Assembly: GCA_023248635.1 (NCBI GenBank)
Contig: JAHFED010000053.1
Location: 1 to 44,396, forward strand
Source of the DNA: Myxococcales bacterium
GTDB lineage: Bacteria; Myxococcota; UBA727; VGSZ01
DNA: 44,396 nucleotides
Direction of reading: 5' to 3'
The position numbers and the translations under genes are program-made. Below are positions 25,505 through 33,975 of the stretch, one piece after another (position 1 is the stretch's first letter; the number at the start of each line of letters is the position of its first letter). A model generated the notes under the pieces. It ran no database searches. It was not told where the DNA came from and saw only the letters and a program-made list of their open reading frames with translations.

Positions 25505-25547
25505 GAATTCTGTGCATCCTGCGCCGCCCTTTACCTCCAGGAGTCCC

Positions 25548-26357
25548 ATGATCTCGTTGCTGCAGCGTTTCGGCTTCCGTTGCTCTCTCGTCGTTGTCGC
25601 CGTCGGCCTCGGCGCCTGCGCCGAAGACCTCAGCGCGGTAAACGCCACCTGGGCGGTGACCAACGACGGCTGGCAGAAGGCCATCACCGAAGCCAAGCAA
25701 CAAAACGGCGACGGCGAAGCCGCCGCAAAGGCCCTCCTCATCGCCGAGACCGATGCGACCGGCAAAGATCTCAAAACCAAGCTCGACGCCGCCCTCGCCG
25801 CTCACAAAGCCCTGGTGCGAAACCTCGAGCAAGTGGCCACCGAGAGCAAAGCCGCCGTCGACGCCGCCGCTGCCGAGCAGAAGATCGCCCCCGTGCAGGC
25901 CGCCATCGACGCGGGACTCGCAAAATGGGGCACCATCAAGCCCAAGCTCCCCAAGGCCGCCGCTGACGTCGACGCCGCCCTCAGCGCCCTCAAGACCCAC
26001 CTCGATGCCGAAACGGCAAAGGCCGCCGCCGCCGCCGCCGATCCCGCGGCCAAAGACCCAGAGACGGCAAAGACCGCCGGCGGCGAAGCCTCCTTCACGC
26101 TCACCTTCGACGACAAGGGCGCCATCGATGAGGCCGCTTCGACGGCGGTGCTCGAACGCCTCGCGAAATTCTTGGGCAGCTGCGAGGGGCTCAAGGTCGA
26201 GCTGACCGCGGGCGGCAAAGACGCCAAAGCCGGCCAGGCCCGCGCCGACGCCACCAAAAAGCTCCTCGAGAAAAAAGCCGCCGGCCATGTTGCAAAGACG
26301 GCCGGCGCCGCCGCCGAAGGTCCCGTCATCGCCAAGGTGGTCACGCCCTGTGGCTGA
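25548..26357 (+). CDS. Coiled-coil lipoprotein with weak OmpA-like C-terminus
   Basis: A 269-residue protein. The ATG at 25548 follows AGGAG and gives the leader MISLLQRFGFRCSLVVVAVG with lipobox Cys24 (GLGAC). Residues ~30-185 are Ala/Lys/Asp-rich helices predicted to form a long coiled coil (DGWQKAITEAKQQNGDGEAA, ALAAHKALVRNLEQVATESK). Residues ~190-265 contain strand-helix segments (ASFTLTFDDKGAIDE, LAKFLGSCEGLKVELTAGGK) that loosely recall an OmpA/Pal domain, including KAGQARADATKKLL. The peptidoglycan-binding Asp/Arg of Pal is not convincing. It may bridge outer membrane and wall. It sits between two different palindromic repeat blocks. Confidence 0.75.
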   Translation: MISLLQRFGFRCSLVVVAVGLGACAEDLSAVNATWAVTNDGWQKAITEAKQQNGDGEAAAKALLIAETDATGKDLKTKLDAALAAHKALVRNLEQVATESKAAVDAAAAEQKIAPVQAAIDAGLAKWGTIKPKLPKAAADVDAALSALKTHLDAETAKAAAAAADPAAKDPETAKTAGGEASFTLTFDDKGAIDEAASTAVLERLAKFLGSCEGLKVELTAGGKDAKAGQARADATKKLLEKKAAGHVAKTAGAAAEGPVIAKVVTPCG

Positions 26358-26420
26358 GCCGAACAGCCAGCGCGTCGGCTCAGGGCGGGCTCTGACGGCT
26401 TCCTGCTTTGCGCCGTTGGG

Positions 26421-26595
26421 CTTCCTGCTTTGCGCCGTGCCAACGGCGCAAAGTGCTTCCTGCTTTGCGCCGTGCCAACGGCGCAAAGTGCTTCCTGCTT
26501 TGCGCCGTGCCAACGGCGCAAAGTGCTTCCTGCTTTGCGCCGTGCCAACGGCGCAAAGTGCTTCCTGCTTTGCGCCGTGCCAACGGCGCAAAGAG
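26421..26595. repeat. Five tandem copies of a 35-bp palindromic repeat
   Basis: Copies start at 26421, 26456, 26491, 26526 and 26561 and are nearly identical, with a partial copy at about 26399. Each holds the hairpin TTTGCGCCGT-GCCA-ACGGCGCAAA (10-bp arms, 4-base loop). There is no unique spacer between copies, so it is not a CRISPR array. The reverse complement core recurs exactly at 10599-10616. The array lies between convergent genes ending at 26357 and 26630 and could also terminate both. Confidence 0.92.
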
Positions 26596-26629
26596 CTGGC
26601 CCTGAGGTTCGTCGCCGGCAGGGCGTCGT

Positions 26630-27826
26630 TCACAAGGGCATGGTGAACACCTGATTTGCCATGTTGCTGCTTTTGCATGTAGACATTTGAAGGGCGATGT
26701 TGTCTGCCGTATTAAATGATGGCACATCAAGACAGGTGCCGCTTCCAAGGCCATCTGCACCCACGGCTTCCCATTGACCAGTTGATCGCTGGATGAAGCG
26801 CTCTGAGCGGCCGCCATGACAGGTATATTGCTGTAGAATCGTGCCACTGACAGTTGAGCCGTTGGGACGATCCAAGCAGTGGCCACTGAGCACGTTCATG
26901 AGGTGGTACCGCAGCGGCAGCCCGGCCGGCGTCGCACCGGGCAAGGGCAACGCCACCCATTTCGCGAGGAGGCTCGCACCGGTCGGACAAGGACCCTGCA
27001 CAATGGTCTGGCCGATGGCCTGCCAGTCCTGAAAACGGGTGCCGCGCGGCTGCAGGCATTTGCCGGGATTGTGCTGGGGGACGATCTTCCTTTTGAGGGT
27101 CAACGAAATCACTCCGGACGTCATGCTAACATCGCTGTTGATTGTGCCGTTTAGAACCGCAGCGATCAACATGCGGATATAGAACATCGGACTCGCCGCG
27201 ATTCCAGCATTCCTGACTCGCTTCGTCGCCACGCTGCTGTTGCCATTGGAGATGCTCTCCGCCATGCAGTTGCCGGCCACGGAGTTCATGCTGTGGGGGC
27301 TGTTGTCGAAGCCGTGGTGGTAGTTGTGCACGTGCATCGACTCGTGGACGAACAGACCGGCCAGCGATCCCTTCTCGGCGGCGACGGCGCTCCTGCGAAA
27401 CGCGAAGCGCTCCTGACCCACGAAGCCGAAGGCCCACGTCGACACAGGATTCAAGGTCTGGGAGTCGCCGCTGTCGATGCAGCGGACAAGGATCGGGTTC
27501 GACGCCCGCACCGCGGCCAGGGCGTAGTCCTCCTCGGCGGCGCCGGCCGGCGTGGGCAGGTCCAGAGGCTGTGGCTCGTAACGGATGGTGCTGAGGGCGA
27601 AGCCGTCGTGCAGGCATTGGCCATACTCCGGAGTCTGGCCCACCCAGCGCGCCAGGTTGAGCGCCTCTCGCAGCTGGGCGATTTCCACCTCGGTGCAGTT
27701 TTCGGTGCTGAGGGCGGCGCCCAAGCCAGCTGTGGCCGTGCTGTCGCCGACGTCGACGTCGACGTCGACCTCGGAGCCACAAGCCGCGAGCACAAGCGCC
27801 AAGACGGCGAAACTCGGCAAACGCAT
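26630..27826 (-). CDS. HExxH lipoprotein with ricin-type lectin domain
   Basis: A 398-residue lipoprotein. AGGAGG lies 7 bases before the ATG complementary to 27824-27826; a second ATG immediately upstream (27829) is possible. The leader MRLPSFAVLALVLAACGSEV has lipobox Cys16, followed by a Val-Asp repeat (DVDVDVG). Residues ~45-170 are helical and end in GLFVHESMHVHNYHHG, where H161-E162-x2-H165 matches a zinc-metallopeptidase helix and three more His follow. Residues ~265-398 form a ricin-B beta-trefoil: GKCLQPRGTRFQDWQ, GHCLDRPNGSTVSGT and GTCLDVPSFNTADN are the three Q/W-type repeats. A surface protease targeted to sugars is plausible. A third zinc ligand is not identified, so activity is uncertain. 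Confidence 0.75.
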   Translation of the reverse strand: MRLPSFAVLALVLAACGSEVDVDVDVGDSTATAGLGAALSTENCTEVEIAQLREALNLARWVGQTPEYGQCLHDGFALSTIRYEPQPLDLPTPAGAAEEDYALAAVRASNPILVRCIDSGDSQTLNPVSTWAFGFVGQERFAFRRSAVAAEKGSLAGLFVHESMHVHNYHHGFDNSPHSMNSVAGNCMAESISNGNSSVATKRVRNAGIAASPMFYIRMLIAAVLNGTINSDVSMTSGVISLTLKRKIVPQHNPGKCLQPRGTRFQDWQAIGQTIVQGPCPTGASLLAKWVALPLPGATPAGLPLRYHLMNVLSGHCLDRPNGSTVSGTILQQYTCHGGRSERFIQRSTGQWEAVGADGLGSGTCLDVPSFNTADNIALQMSTCKSSNMANQVFTMPL

Positions 27827-28057
27827 CATCTGACCTCCTGGGACGGCCTCGGGAACCGTCCGTGATAGCGGAGGAACTGCAGGGAAAGGACCAGGCCGCC
27901 GACGGCGTGCTGCCGCCATCGCACCCCCACTTTGCGCAAGTATTGGTGGCGCCACCCACCAATCCTGAGGGTTTCGGCGTCGACCTCGCCTCTTCACGTC
28001 GCTGAAGAACGCGCTTGGCGCAGCGAAGTCCTGCGGCCGTGCGCGCGTGCACGAGAA

Positions 28058-29362
28058 TCAACGAACGAAAGGCCCCCACGCCGGCGACGTGTGCTCCCCC
28101 ATGCTGGCCAACACCGTCTGCCGCGTGCCGTCCAGATTGGAGATCACCAACTGCCGCGCCTTGTTCCGCGTCGTCGTAAAAACCATCAGACGCCCGTTGG
28201 GAGAAAAGCTGGGCTCCTCGTTGTTGCCCTGCCCCTGGGTCACGCGCTTGACTTCGTTGGTCTTCACATTGAGCACGAAGATGTCGAACACGTTGTGCTC
28301 ATCGCGGGCGGTGAACGCGATGTGGGTGCCGCGCGGCGAAAACGACGGCGTCTGGTTGTACTCACCCTTGAAGGTGAGGCGCCGGCTGTTGCCGCTGGCG
28401 ACGTCCATCAAATAGAGGTCGGGGTGACCACCGCGCGACGAGACGAAGGCGAGCTGGCTGCCATCGGGACTCCACGACGGCGAGGTGTCGATGCCCCATT
28501 GGTTGGTCAGCCGCCGCACAACGTTGCCCGAGCGGTCGAGCAGGTAGAGCTCGGAGTTGCCGTCTTGCGACAGGGTGACCGCAATCTTGGTGCCGTCGGG
28601 GCTCACGCGGCCACCGGTGTTCAAACCCGCGCGGCGCGAGAGGGGACGGGGCGCGCCCCCATCGACGGACTTCTCGAAGAGGTCGGGGTTGTCGAAGCGG
28701 TAGCTCGTGTAGAGCAGGCTCTTGCCTTCGGGTGACCAGCCCGGGAGCAGGTTGAGGCCGCCGTCGGTGGTGATCTGGCGCGCGCCTTCGCCGTCGATGT
28801 CGATGACGAAGACGTGCTTTTCGCCCTGGACCTTCTTGACCACCGCGATCTTCGTGCGGAAGGCGCCCGGTTCGCCGGTGAAGGTGCGGAAGATCTCGTC
28901 GGCCAGCGCATGACCCAGGGCGCGGACGTCGTCGACGGCGCCGCTCAAGGCCTTGCTTGCGACCTCTTTTTGGGCGGCCACCTCGTGGGCGCGGAATTCG
29001 ACGCTGAGCTCTTTGCCGTTGAGCGTGAGGCGGGTCTTCACCAGGCCCTGCGCTCCAACGTTCTGCCAGTCGGCATATTTGACCTCGGCGGCAGCGATGC
29101 CGTCGCTGTCGATGAAGGACTTCTCGTCGAGGAGCTGGAACGCACCCGACATCTCGAGGTCGCTGCGCACGACGCGGATCAGGAGCTCGGCGTTGGCTTT
29201 TTGCCCCTCGCTGCCAGCGGCGAGACGCATCTTGGGCAGCGCGAGGGGGAAGGGCCGGAATTCGCCGCCCTCGACGTCGCCGATGATGGGGCCCTGGGCG
29301 CGGGCTTCGAGCCCCAGCAGGCCGAGCGAAAGAAGACCGAGACTGAACAGCAGACGGACCAT
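28058..29362 (-). CDS. tolB: Tol-Pal system periplasmic protein TolB
   Basis: A 434-residue periplasmic protein with a signal peptide (MVRLLFSLGLLSLGLLGLEA, cleaved near ARA). The N-terminal TolB domain (residues ~25-150) has RVVRSDLEMSGAFQLLDEKS. A six-bladed beta-propeller follows with repeated WSPDG/SPDGTKIA/DIYLMD-like blades, including GWSPEGKSLLYTSYRFDNPD, SWSPDGSQLAFVSSRGGHPD and SFSPNGRLMVFTTTRN. TolB links TolA in the inner membrane to Pal at the outer membrane. It is the third gene of a tolR-tolA-tolB group with a 79-bp gap after tolA. No pal follows. Confidence 0.95.
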   Translation of the reverse strand: MVRLLFSLGLLSLGLLGLEARAQGPIIGDVEGGEFRPFPLALPKMRLAAGSEGQKANAELLIRVVRSDLEMSGAFQLLDEKSFIDSDGIAAAEVKYADWQNVGAQGLVKTRLTLNGKELSVEFRAHEVAAQKEVASKALSGAVDDVRALGHALADEIFRTFTGEPGAFRTKIAVVKKVQGEKHVFVIDIDGEGARQITTDGGLNLLPGWSPEGKSLLYTSYRFDNPDLFEKSVDGGAPRPLSRRAGLNTGGRVSPDGTKIAVTLSQDGNSELYLLDRSGNVVRRLTNQWGIDTSPSWSPDGSQLAFVSSRGGHPDLYLMDVASGNSRRLTFKGEYNQTPSFSPRGTHIAFTARDEHNVFDIFVLNVKTNEVKRVTQGQGNNEEPSFSPNGRLMVFTTTRNKARQLVISNLDGTRQTVLASMGEHTSPAWGPFVR

Positions 29363-29441
29363 GGTTCGACTCTCGACCGCCGACGACGTGCTGTCGACTC
29401 TCAAGTTTGGTGGCGCGGACAAAGGCTGAGTGCGCGTCCAC

Positions 29442-30299
29442 TCAATTGCACGAGATGGGGCAGACGTTGACGCAGACCCCAGCGGCGGCCCGGGCGCGGG
29501 TGGGGGGCGGGGGCGAGGGCAGCGGCGATGATCGGCGGGCGGCGGCGGTCACGTCGGAGTCGAACACCGTGCTGCCACTGCCTTTGACCTCGATGTCAGA
29601 GACCTCGCCGGCGTCGTCGATCTTCAGGCACAACACCGCCTTCAAGCGCACGCGCTCCTCGTCGGTGAGCACGGAGCTGACCTCCATGGATTTGCGGATG
29701 CGGGCGGTGACGCGCGCGAAGTAGGAATTCGTGACTTCGCCGTCGAGCGCGGTGCCGTCTTTGTCGCCGAATTCCTGGCCTTCGTCGTCGCTGCCGACGC
29801 TGTCTTTGATGAGGTCGTTCAGGTTGCGCGGCTTTTGGTTGTCGGTCTTGAAGCGATCGAGAATGTCCGATGCGGACTTTTTCTCGGGCTCGATCTTCTC
29901 CTTGTCGTGCGTCGGCGGGGGCTCGAGCGTGGGCGGGCCCTTCTGGTCAATCGGAGGAGGCGGGGGCGCCGTCTCAATGCGGGGAAGCAAGGTCGGATCG
30001 CGCGGCTTGCCGAGCTTCACCAGGCGCGCTTTGACGACGGCGTCGTCGAGGTTGATCGCCGCCTTTTTTTCGTCACCGGGAAAGAAGGCCCAGGCCGCGA
30101 AGGCAAAGAGATGCACGAGCAGCGAGACGGCGACGGTCAGTGTCAGGCGGCGTTGTTGGCCACTGCGGTGTTCGTGCAGCGAGCTCATGCGTGTGGGCGG
30201 CAGGGTGGCGGCGCCCGGCGACGACGACGACGGCGAGGCGGCGCGGACGACGTCGGTGATCAGGGCCTTTTGGGCCAAGCGCGGCTCGGGATCGCTCAT
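29442..30299 (-). CDS. TolA/TonB-like energy-transducing protein
   Basis: A 285-residue protein with a cytoplasmic N-terminus (~1-50) and one membrane helix (LTLTVAVSLLVHLFAFAAWA, ~52-72). A Pro/Lys-rich periplasmic linker follows (PPPPPIDQKGPPTLEPPP, EPEKKSASDILDRFK). The C-terminal domain has a TonB-type pattern: YFARVTARIRKSMEV, LCLKIDDAGEVSDIEVKGSG, VFDSDVTAAARR. The chain ends with the unusual Cys-rich tail VCVNVCPISCN. Its start overlaps tolR as ATGA and it precedes tolB, so it takes the tolA place in the operon. TolA and TonB cannot be told apart by sequence alone; the position favours TolA. Confidence 0.88.
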   Translation of the reverse strand: MSDPEPRLAQKALITDVVRAASPSSSSPGAATLPPTRMSSLHEHRSGQQRRLTLTVAVSLLVHLFAFAAWAFFPGDEKKAAINLDDAVVKARLVKLGKPRDPTLLPRIETAPPPPPIDQKGPPTLEPPPTHDKEKIEPEKKSASDILDRFKTDNQKPRNLNDLIKDSVGSDDEGQEFGDKDGTALDGEVTNSYFARVTARIRKSMEVSSVLTDEERVRLKAVLCLKIDDAGEVSDIEVKGSGSTVFDSDVTAAARRSSPLPSPPPPTRARAAAGVCVNVCPISCN

Positions 30300-30736
30300 G
30301 GGGATCCGGTGGACGCTGCCTCTGGGCTGGCAGCGACAGGGTCGGTGACCATGGCCAGGCTGTCGGCGCCGCCCGCTTTGGCCGCCGCCATCACCTTGAC
30401 GACGAGGCCGTACGGAAGGGCTTGGTCGGCGTGGAGGTAGAGTTCTTTGTCGATCTTGAGCTTCTCGTTGGTCGAGAGCAGCTCGGTGATGCGGTCGACG
30501 GGAACCTCGGTCTTGCCGAGGTAGGCCTTGCCGTCCTTGGTGAGGGTGAGCACCAAACGTTCTTCGGCGGATACCTTCATCGGGGGGGCATCGGTGTTGG
30601 GGAGGTCGACCTTGACCCCCTGCTGCAGCAACGGGGCAGTGACCATGAAGATGATCAACAGCACGAGCATGACGTCGACCATCGGCGTCACGTTGATCTC
30701 GCTCATCGGACCGGGTCCGTTTCTGCCGAAGGCCAT
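30296..30736 (-). CDS. tolR: TolR/ExbD-type proton-channel subunit
   Basis: A 146-residue protein. The N-terminus has SEINVTPMVDVMLVLLIIFM, the single membrane helix with the functional Asp (PMVDVMLVLL), as in ExbD/TolR. A periplasmic domain follows: GVKVDLPNTDAPP, LVLTLTKDGKAYL, ELYLHADQALPYGLVVKVMA. It works with a TolQ/ExbB pentamer to harvest the proton gradient. The start of the TolA-like gene overlaps its end as ATGA. TolQ normally precedes it, but here a divergent lipoprotein gene begins at 30930, so tolQ must be elsewhere. The 193-bp divergent spacer (30737-30929) should hold the operon promoter. Confidence 0.93.
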   Translation of the reverse strand: MAFGRNGPGPMSEINVTPMVDVMLVLLIIFMVTAPLLQQGVKVDLPNTDAPPMKVSAEERLVLTLTKDGKAYLGKTEVPVDRITELLSTNEKLKIDKELYLHADQALPYGLVVKVMAAAKAGGADSLAMVTDPVAASPEAASTGSP

Positions 30737-30929
30737 CAGCTCACCGCTTTCCTCTGCAAACGCACGAGGCAGACATTGGATTCGACTGGATAACCACAGC
30801 GCCCCCGCCTGTCGACGCCGCCCCGCAGCCCCCCGTCACGGGAAGGACCCTCGGCCGCACCCCTGCCCGAAGCGATGAGCCTTCGGCACGCCGTTGCCTT
30901 CGACGCTCGACAGCGCCTGCAATGGGGCC

Positions 30930-32318
30930 ATGCGCTCCTCCGCGGTCACCTGCGTCGTCTTCGCCCTCCTCGTTGCCTGCACCAGGGGCACAACACCCGC
31001 GCCGGAGCCACCGAAGGGTGCGCCGGCAGCGACGGCCCCAGCAGGTGTGCCCCCGGCCGCCCACCCCGACGGCAAAGCGCTCCGGCACGACGACGTGGCC
31101 GCGGCCTTCGCCGAGGCCCGCGCGGGGGGCAAGACCGTCTTCGTCGACGCCTGGGCCCCTTGGTGCCACACCTGCCTCTCGATGCAGCGCGATGTGCTGC
31201 AAGACCCGTCGCTCGCGGCCTGGGCCGATCGCTTGGTCTTTGCCGCCGTAGACACGGACCGGCCGGAGTCGGCGTCCTTCGTCGCCCGCTTTCCGCCGCG
31301 GGTGTGGCCGACCTTCTTCGTCATCGACCCCGTCACCGACGAGGTGCTGGGCTTGCACGGCGGCTCTTTGTCGCTCCCAGAGTTGGGGCATTTCCTCGAC
31401 GACGCCTTGTCGAGCCGGACGCGCGCCGGCGATCCCAAGGTCAAAGCTCTCCTCGCAGGTCACCTCGCCAGCAATCGCAAAGACCACGCCGCCGCCGCCC
31501 GCTTCTACGTCGAGGCCGCGTCCATCGAAGGCCCGCGCCAGGCCGAAGCCCTGCTGGGTGCGCTCCGCTCCTACGCCGCCGCCAAAGACGACGCTGCCTG
31601 CATTGCCTTGGGTCTGCGGGCCCTGCGCGAGCTGCAGATGTCGGGGGCGTCGTCGGATCAGGTGGGCTACCTGCTCTCGTGCGCCGAGCGCTTGCCCGAC
31701 AGCGATCCCAAGAAGGTCGAGGTGCTCAGCGCAGCCCGCGCTCGGCTGCAAGACCTCATCAGCGTTCCACCCCCAGGCGCCTCCACCGACGACCGAGCCG
31801 ACGCCCTGGCCCTGCTCGCCGACGTCGCTGAAGCCCAGAAAGACACGGCGGCTCACGCCGCCGCCCACACCGCGCGCCTGGCCTTGCTCGAAGCCGATGC
31901 CAACGCCCACGCCGACGTCGACGGTGCCCGCGTGCACGACTACGCCCGCATGAACAGCTACCTCGCCCTCGGCCGCGGCGACGACGCCGTCACCTTGCTG
32001 CGCCTGCGCACCACCCAACTGCCTGGCTCTTACGAGGCCTGGGCGCGCCTGGCGTCGGCGCTGCACCAACTCAAGCGCGACGACGAAGCCCGCCCCGCTG
32101 TCCTCAAGGCCATCGAGCTGTCCTATGGACCCCGCCGCCTGCGCTACCGCACCCTGCTGGCCGACATCGAAGCAGCCGGTCCGCGCACACCCCAGAGCGC
32201 CGCCGCCGAGAAGCGCGCCGTGCAAGATCTCGTCGACGATGCCGACAAAATGCCTCCCGGCCAACGCGATGAAGACGTCGTCGCCGCCGCCCGCCAGCGT
32301 TTGGCTGCCCTGCGCTGA
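30930..32318 (+). CDS. Thioredoxin-fold lipoprotein with TPR-like C-terminus
   Basis: A 462-residue lipoprotein starting MRSSAVTCVVFALLVACTRG with lipobox Cys17. A Pro/Ala linker precedes a thioredoxin domain (~52-150): FVDAWAPWCHTC with active-site Cys79-His-Thr-Cys82, and RVWPTFFVIDP with the cis-Pro. The C-terminal ~300 residues are helical repeats of TPR type (AAARFYVEAASIEGPRQAEA, LLRLRTTQLPGSYEAWARLA, LHQLKRDDEARPAVLKAIEL). It is probably a periplasmic oxidoreductase facing envelope partners. The DsbD at 41224 could reduce it, which is inferred. It is divergent from the tol operon. Confidence 0.88.
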   Translation: MRSSAVTCVVFALLVACTRGTTPAPEPPKGAPAATAPAGVPPAAHPDGKALRHDDVAAAFAEARAGGKTVFVDAWAPWCHTCLSMQRDVLQDPSLAAWADRLVFAAVDTDRPESASFVARFPPRVWPTFFVIDPVTDEVLGLHGGSLSLPELGHFLDDALSSRTRAGDPKVKALLAGHLASNRKDHAAAARFYVEAASIEGPRQAEALLGALRSYAAAKDDAACIALGLRALRELQMSGASSDQVGYLLSCAERLPDSDPKKVEVLSAARARLQDLISVPPPGASTDDRADALALLADVAEAQKDTAAHAAAHTARLALLEADANAHADVDGARVHDYARMNSYLALGRGDDAVTLLRLRTTQLPGSYEAWARLASALHQLKRDDEARPAVLKAIELSYGPRRLRYRTLLADIEAAGPRTPQSAAAEKRAVQDLVDDADKMPPGQRDEDVVAAARQRLAALR

Positions 32319-32697
32319 TCCCCGATCTCGCTGAACTTCGACCGCAGAGCGGTCTCGTTCATCTCCGTCGGGGATGCTCTTCTGGGAGGTCTGGTGCAGA
32401 CCTCCCCCCGCGCCGGCAGAGCCGGACGCGGGGCCCCCACCAACTCCGCGTTCCGTGGGCGCGCTTCACGCGCATCATCCCGCGTCTTTCCCATCTCGGA
32501 ACGCGGTCGAACATCAAGCGGACGCGGGATGAGACCACCGCATCCGTCGTTTGACCGATCCCAACCGGCCTGCACTGCAGGGTTCCATCGGTCATTTGAC
32601 GGACCCAAAACGCGGGGATCCACCTCGCTGGACGATCAAATTAGGAATAATCAACGACGACATCCTTGCGCCTGCAGGTGATGCGACGAGGTCCAGC
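32319..32697. other. Palindrome-rich spacer with interleaved inverted repeats
   Basis: No gene is seen in these 379 bp. The first ~50 bases repeat the 9250-9279 arm (about 32320-32344) as a degenerate hairpin. Two good hairpins follow at 32384-32406 and 32406-32433. Then 32447-32455 pairs with 32497-32505 and 32476-32486 pairs with 32521-32531; because the arms alternate, they form a pseudoknot-like topology. A further pair is 32552-32559 with 32587-32594. This may be a structured RNA leader for the Cys-rich lipoprotein gene, a terminator cluster or repeat debris. Confidence 0.6.
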
Positions 32698-33975
32698 ATG
32701 GAACGCGCTTCCGCCGGCGTCCGCTTCTTCCCTGGTTTCCTGGCCCTTGCCGGAAGCGCCCTCGTCGTCGCCCTGGGCGGCTGCGGACGTCCCGTGGCGG
32801 CCCTCTGCAACGACACCACGGATTGCGATGAGGGCACCTCCTGCAGCGCCGGCGTCTGCGTCGACGGCAGCGGGGGGTGCACCACCGATCTCGACTGCGA
32901 CCCCAGCAACGCCGAGATTTGCCAAGCGGGCGTGTGCGTCGAGGGCACCCTCGAGGCCAACAACAGCGGCGGTTCTTGTTCGGCGACGGCGGAGTGCCCC
33001 ACCACCCAGTTCTGCAACACGGCGACGGGGGTGTGCGCGGCCCTACTCGAGGGTTGGTGCCGTCTCGACAGCCAGTGCTCCGGCGACGCCACCCTGTGCA
33101 GCAACAAATCCGGCGGCGGCCAAGACGTGCCCGGCCGCTGCGTGGAGTGCATCACCGACGACGACTGCGGCGGCGCCACCTGTGTGAGCCCTGGTGTCTG
33201 TGACGAGGCCCCCTGCGGTCTCCACGCCAGCGCGGTCGCCGGCGGCGGCTGCCGCTGCGATGCGGGCTACACCGACAACGGCGCCGACCTCTGCGTGCTG
33301 CTCTCCGCGGGAGGCGAGGGGGAGGGCGAAGCCGCCGAAGGCGAAGGCGAAGCCGCCGAGGGCGAGGGCGAGGCGTCGTCGGGCTGCGTCGACGCCCTCG
33401 AGTGCTTCGATTCCCACGACATCAACTGGACCTGCGACACCGGCTCCGGCCAGTGCATCTGCGACGAGCCGTGGCTGCAGGACCTCTGCGGCGCCGACTA
33501 CGACCTTGGCGCCTGCGCCTGCGGTGGGGGCGGCGGCGGTGGCGGCGGCACGAGCTTGATGGCCAACCAGGAGTGCTTCGGCGACACCGACTGCGACGGC
33601 CTGGCCTGCATCTTCTCGGTGGCCGCGTCTGGACTCTTCGATCCCGGCTACTGCAAAGAGGTCTGCAGCTCGAACGCGGACTGCGGCGGCGGCCTGACCT
33701 GCATGGACGGCGTCTTCGCCGACGGCAGCGGCATCTGCGCCGACGTCGGCTCCCCGGGCAACAGCTGCGAGTCCTCCATCTACCAGATGAACATCGGCAC
33801 CGACGCCCTCTGCGATGGCGGCTCCAGCGGCATCCTCGATTGCTTCAGCAACCAGTGCGAGCAGGTCTGCGACTGGGAGGGCAACACCGGCTCCCCTGAG
33901 ACCTGCATGGCCGGCAGCTGTGGCTCCTTGAGCTTCCGAGCCGAAGCCGGCGCCAACATCGCCGTCTGCAACTGA
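32698..33975 (+). CDS. Cys-rich EGF-like lipoprotein with Gly-Glu linker
   Basis: A 425-residue lipoprotein. The ATG at 32698 is preferred over a TTG 49 codons upstream because it gives the leader MERASAGVRFFPGFLALAGS with lipobox Cys29 (GGC). Many short Cys modules follow (CNDTTDCDEGTSCSAGVC, CTTDLDCDPSNAEICQAGVC, CRLDSQCSGDATLC), resembling Dickkopf/EGF-like repeats of Myxococcota surface proteins. A GEGEGEAAEGEGEAAEGEGE linker and a Gly-run separate the halves. It ends with Cys-rich GACACGGGG and SCGSLSFRAEAGANIAVC. Such lipoproteins are stabilised by many disulfides, so DsbD-type chemistry in the window is relevant. The function is unknown; surface adhesion or display is a guess. Confidence 0.88.
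   Translation: MERASAGVRFFPGFLALAGSALVVALGGCGRPVAALCNDTTDCDEGTSCSAGVCVDGSGGCTTDLDCDPSNAEICQAGVCVEGTLEANNSGGSCSATAECPTTQFCNTATGVCAALLEGWCRLDSQCSGDATLCSNKSGGGQDVPGRCVECITDDDCGGATCVSPGVCDEAPCGLHASAVAGGGCRCDAGYTDNGADLCVLLSAGGEGEGEAAEGEGEAAEGEGEASSGCVDALECFDSHDINWTCDTGSGQCICDEPWLQDLCGADYDLGACACGGGGGGGGGTSLMANQECFGDTDCDGLACIFSVAASGLFDPGYCKEVCSSNADCGGGLTCMDGVFADGSGICADVGSPGNSCESSIYQMNIGTDALCDGGSSGILDCFSNQCEQVCDWEGNTGSPETCMAGSCGSLSFRAEAGANIAVCN

Noticed and set aside
26421-26595. Possible CRISPR array
   Set aside because: The five 35-bp copies abut directly with no unique spacers, each copy is itself a hairpin, and no cas genes are nearby.
26380-26678. Genes across the 35-bp array on both strands
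   Set aside because: All six frames stay open only because the repeat lacks stop codons; the predicted products are the same repeat in different frames.
32551-32697. TTG start 49 codons upstream of the Cys-rich lipoprotein
   Set aside because: It reads through inverted repeats and would bury the lipoprotein leader; the ATG at 32698 gives a normal signal peptide.
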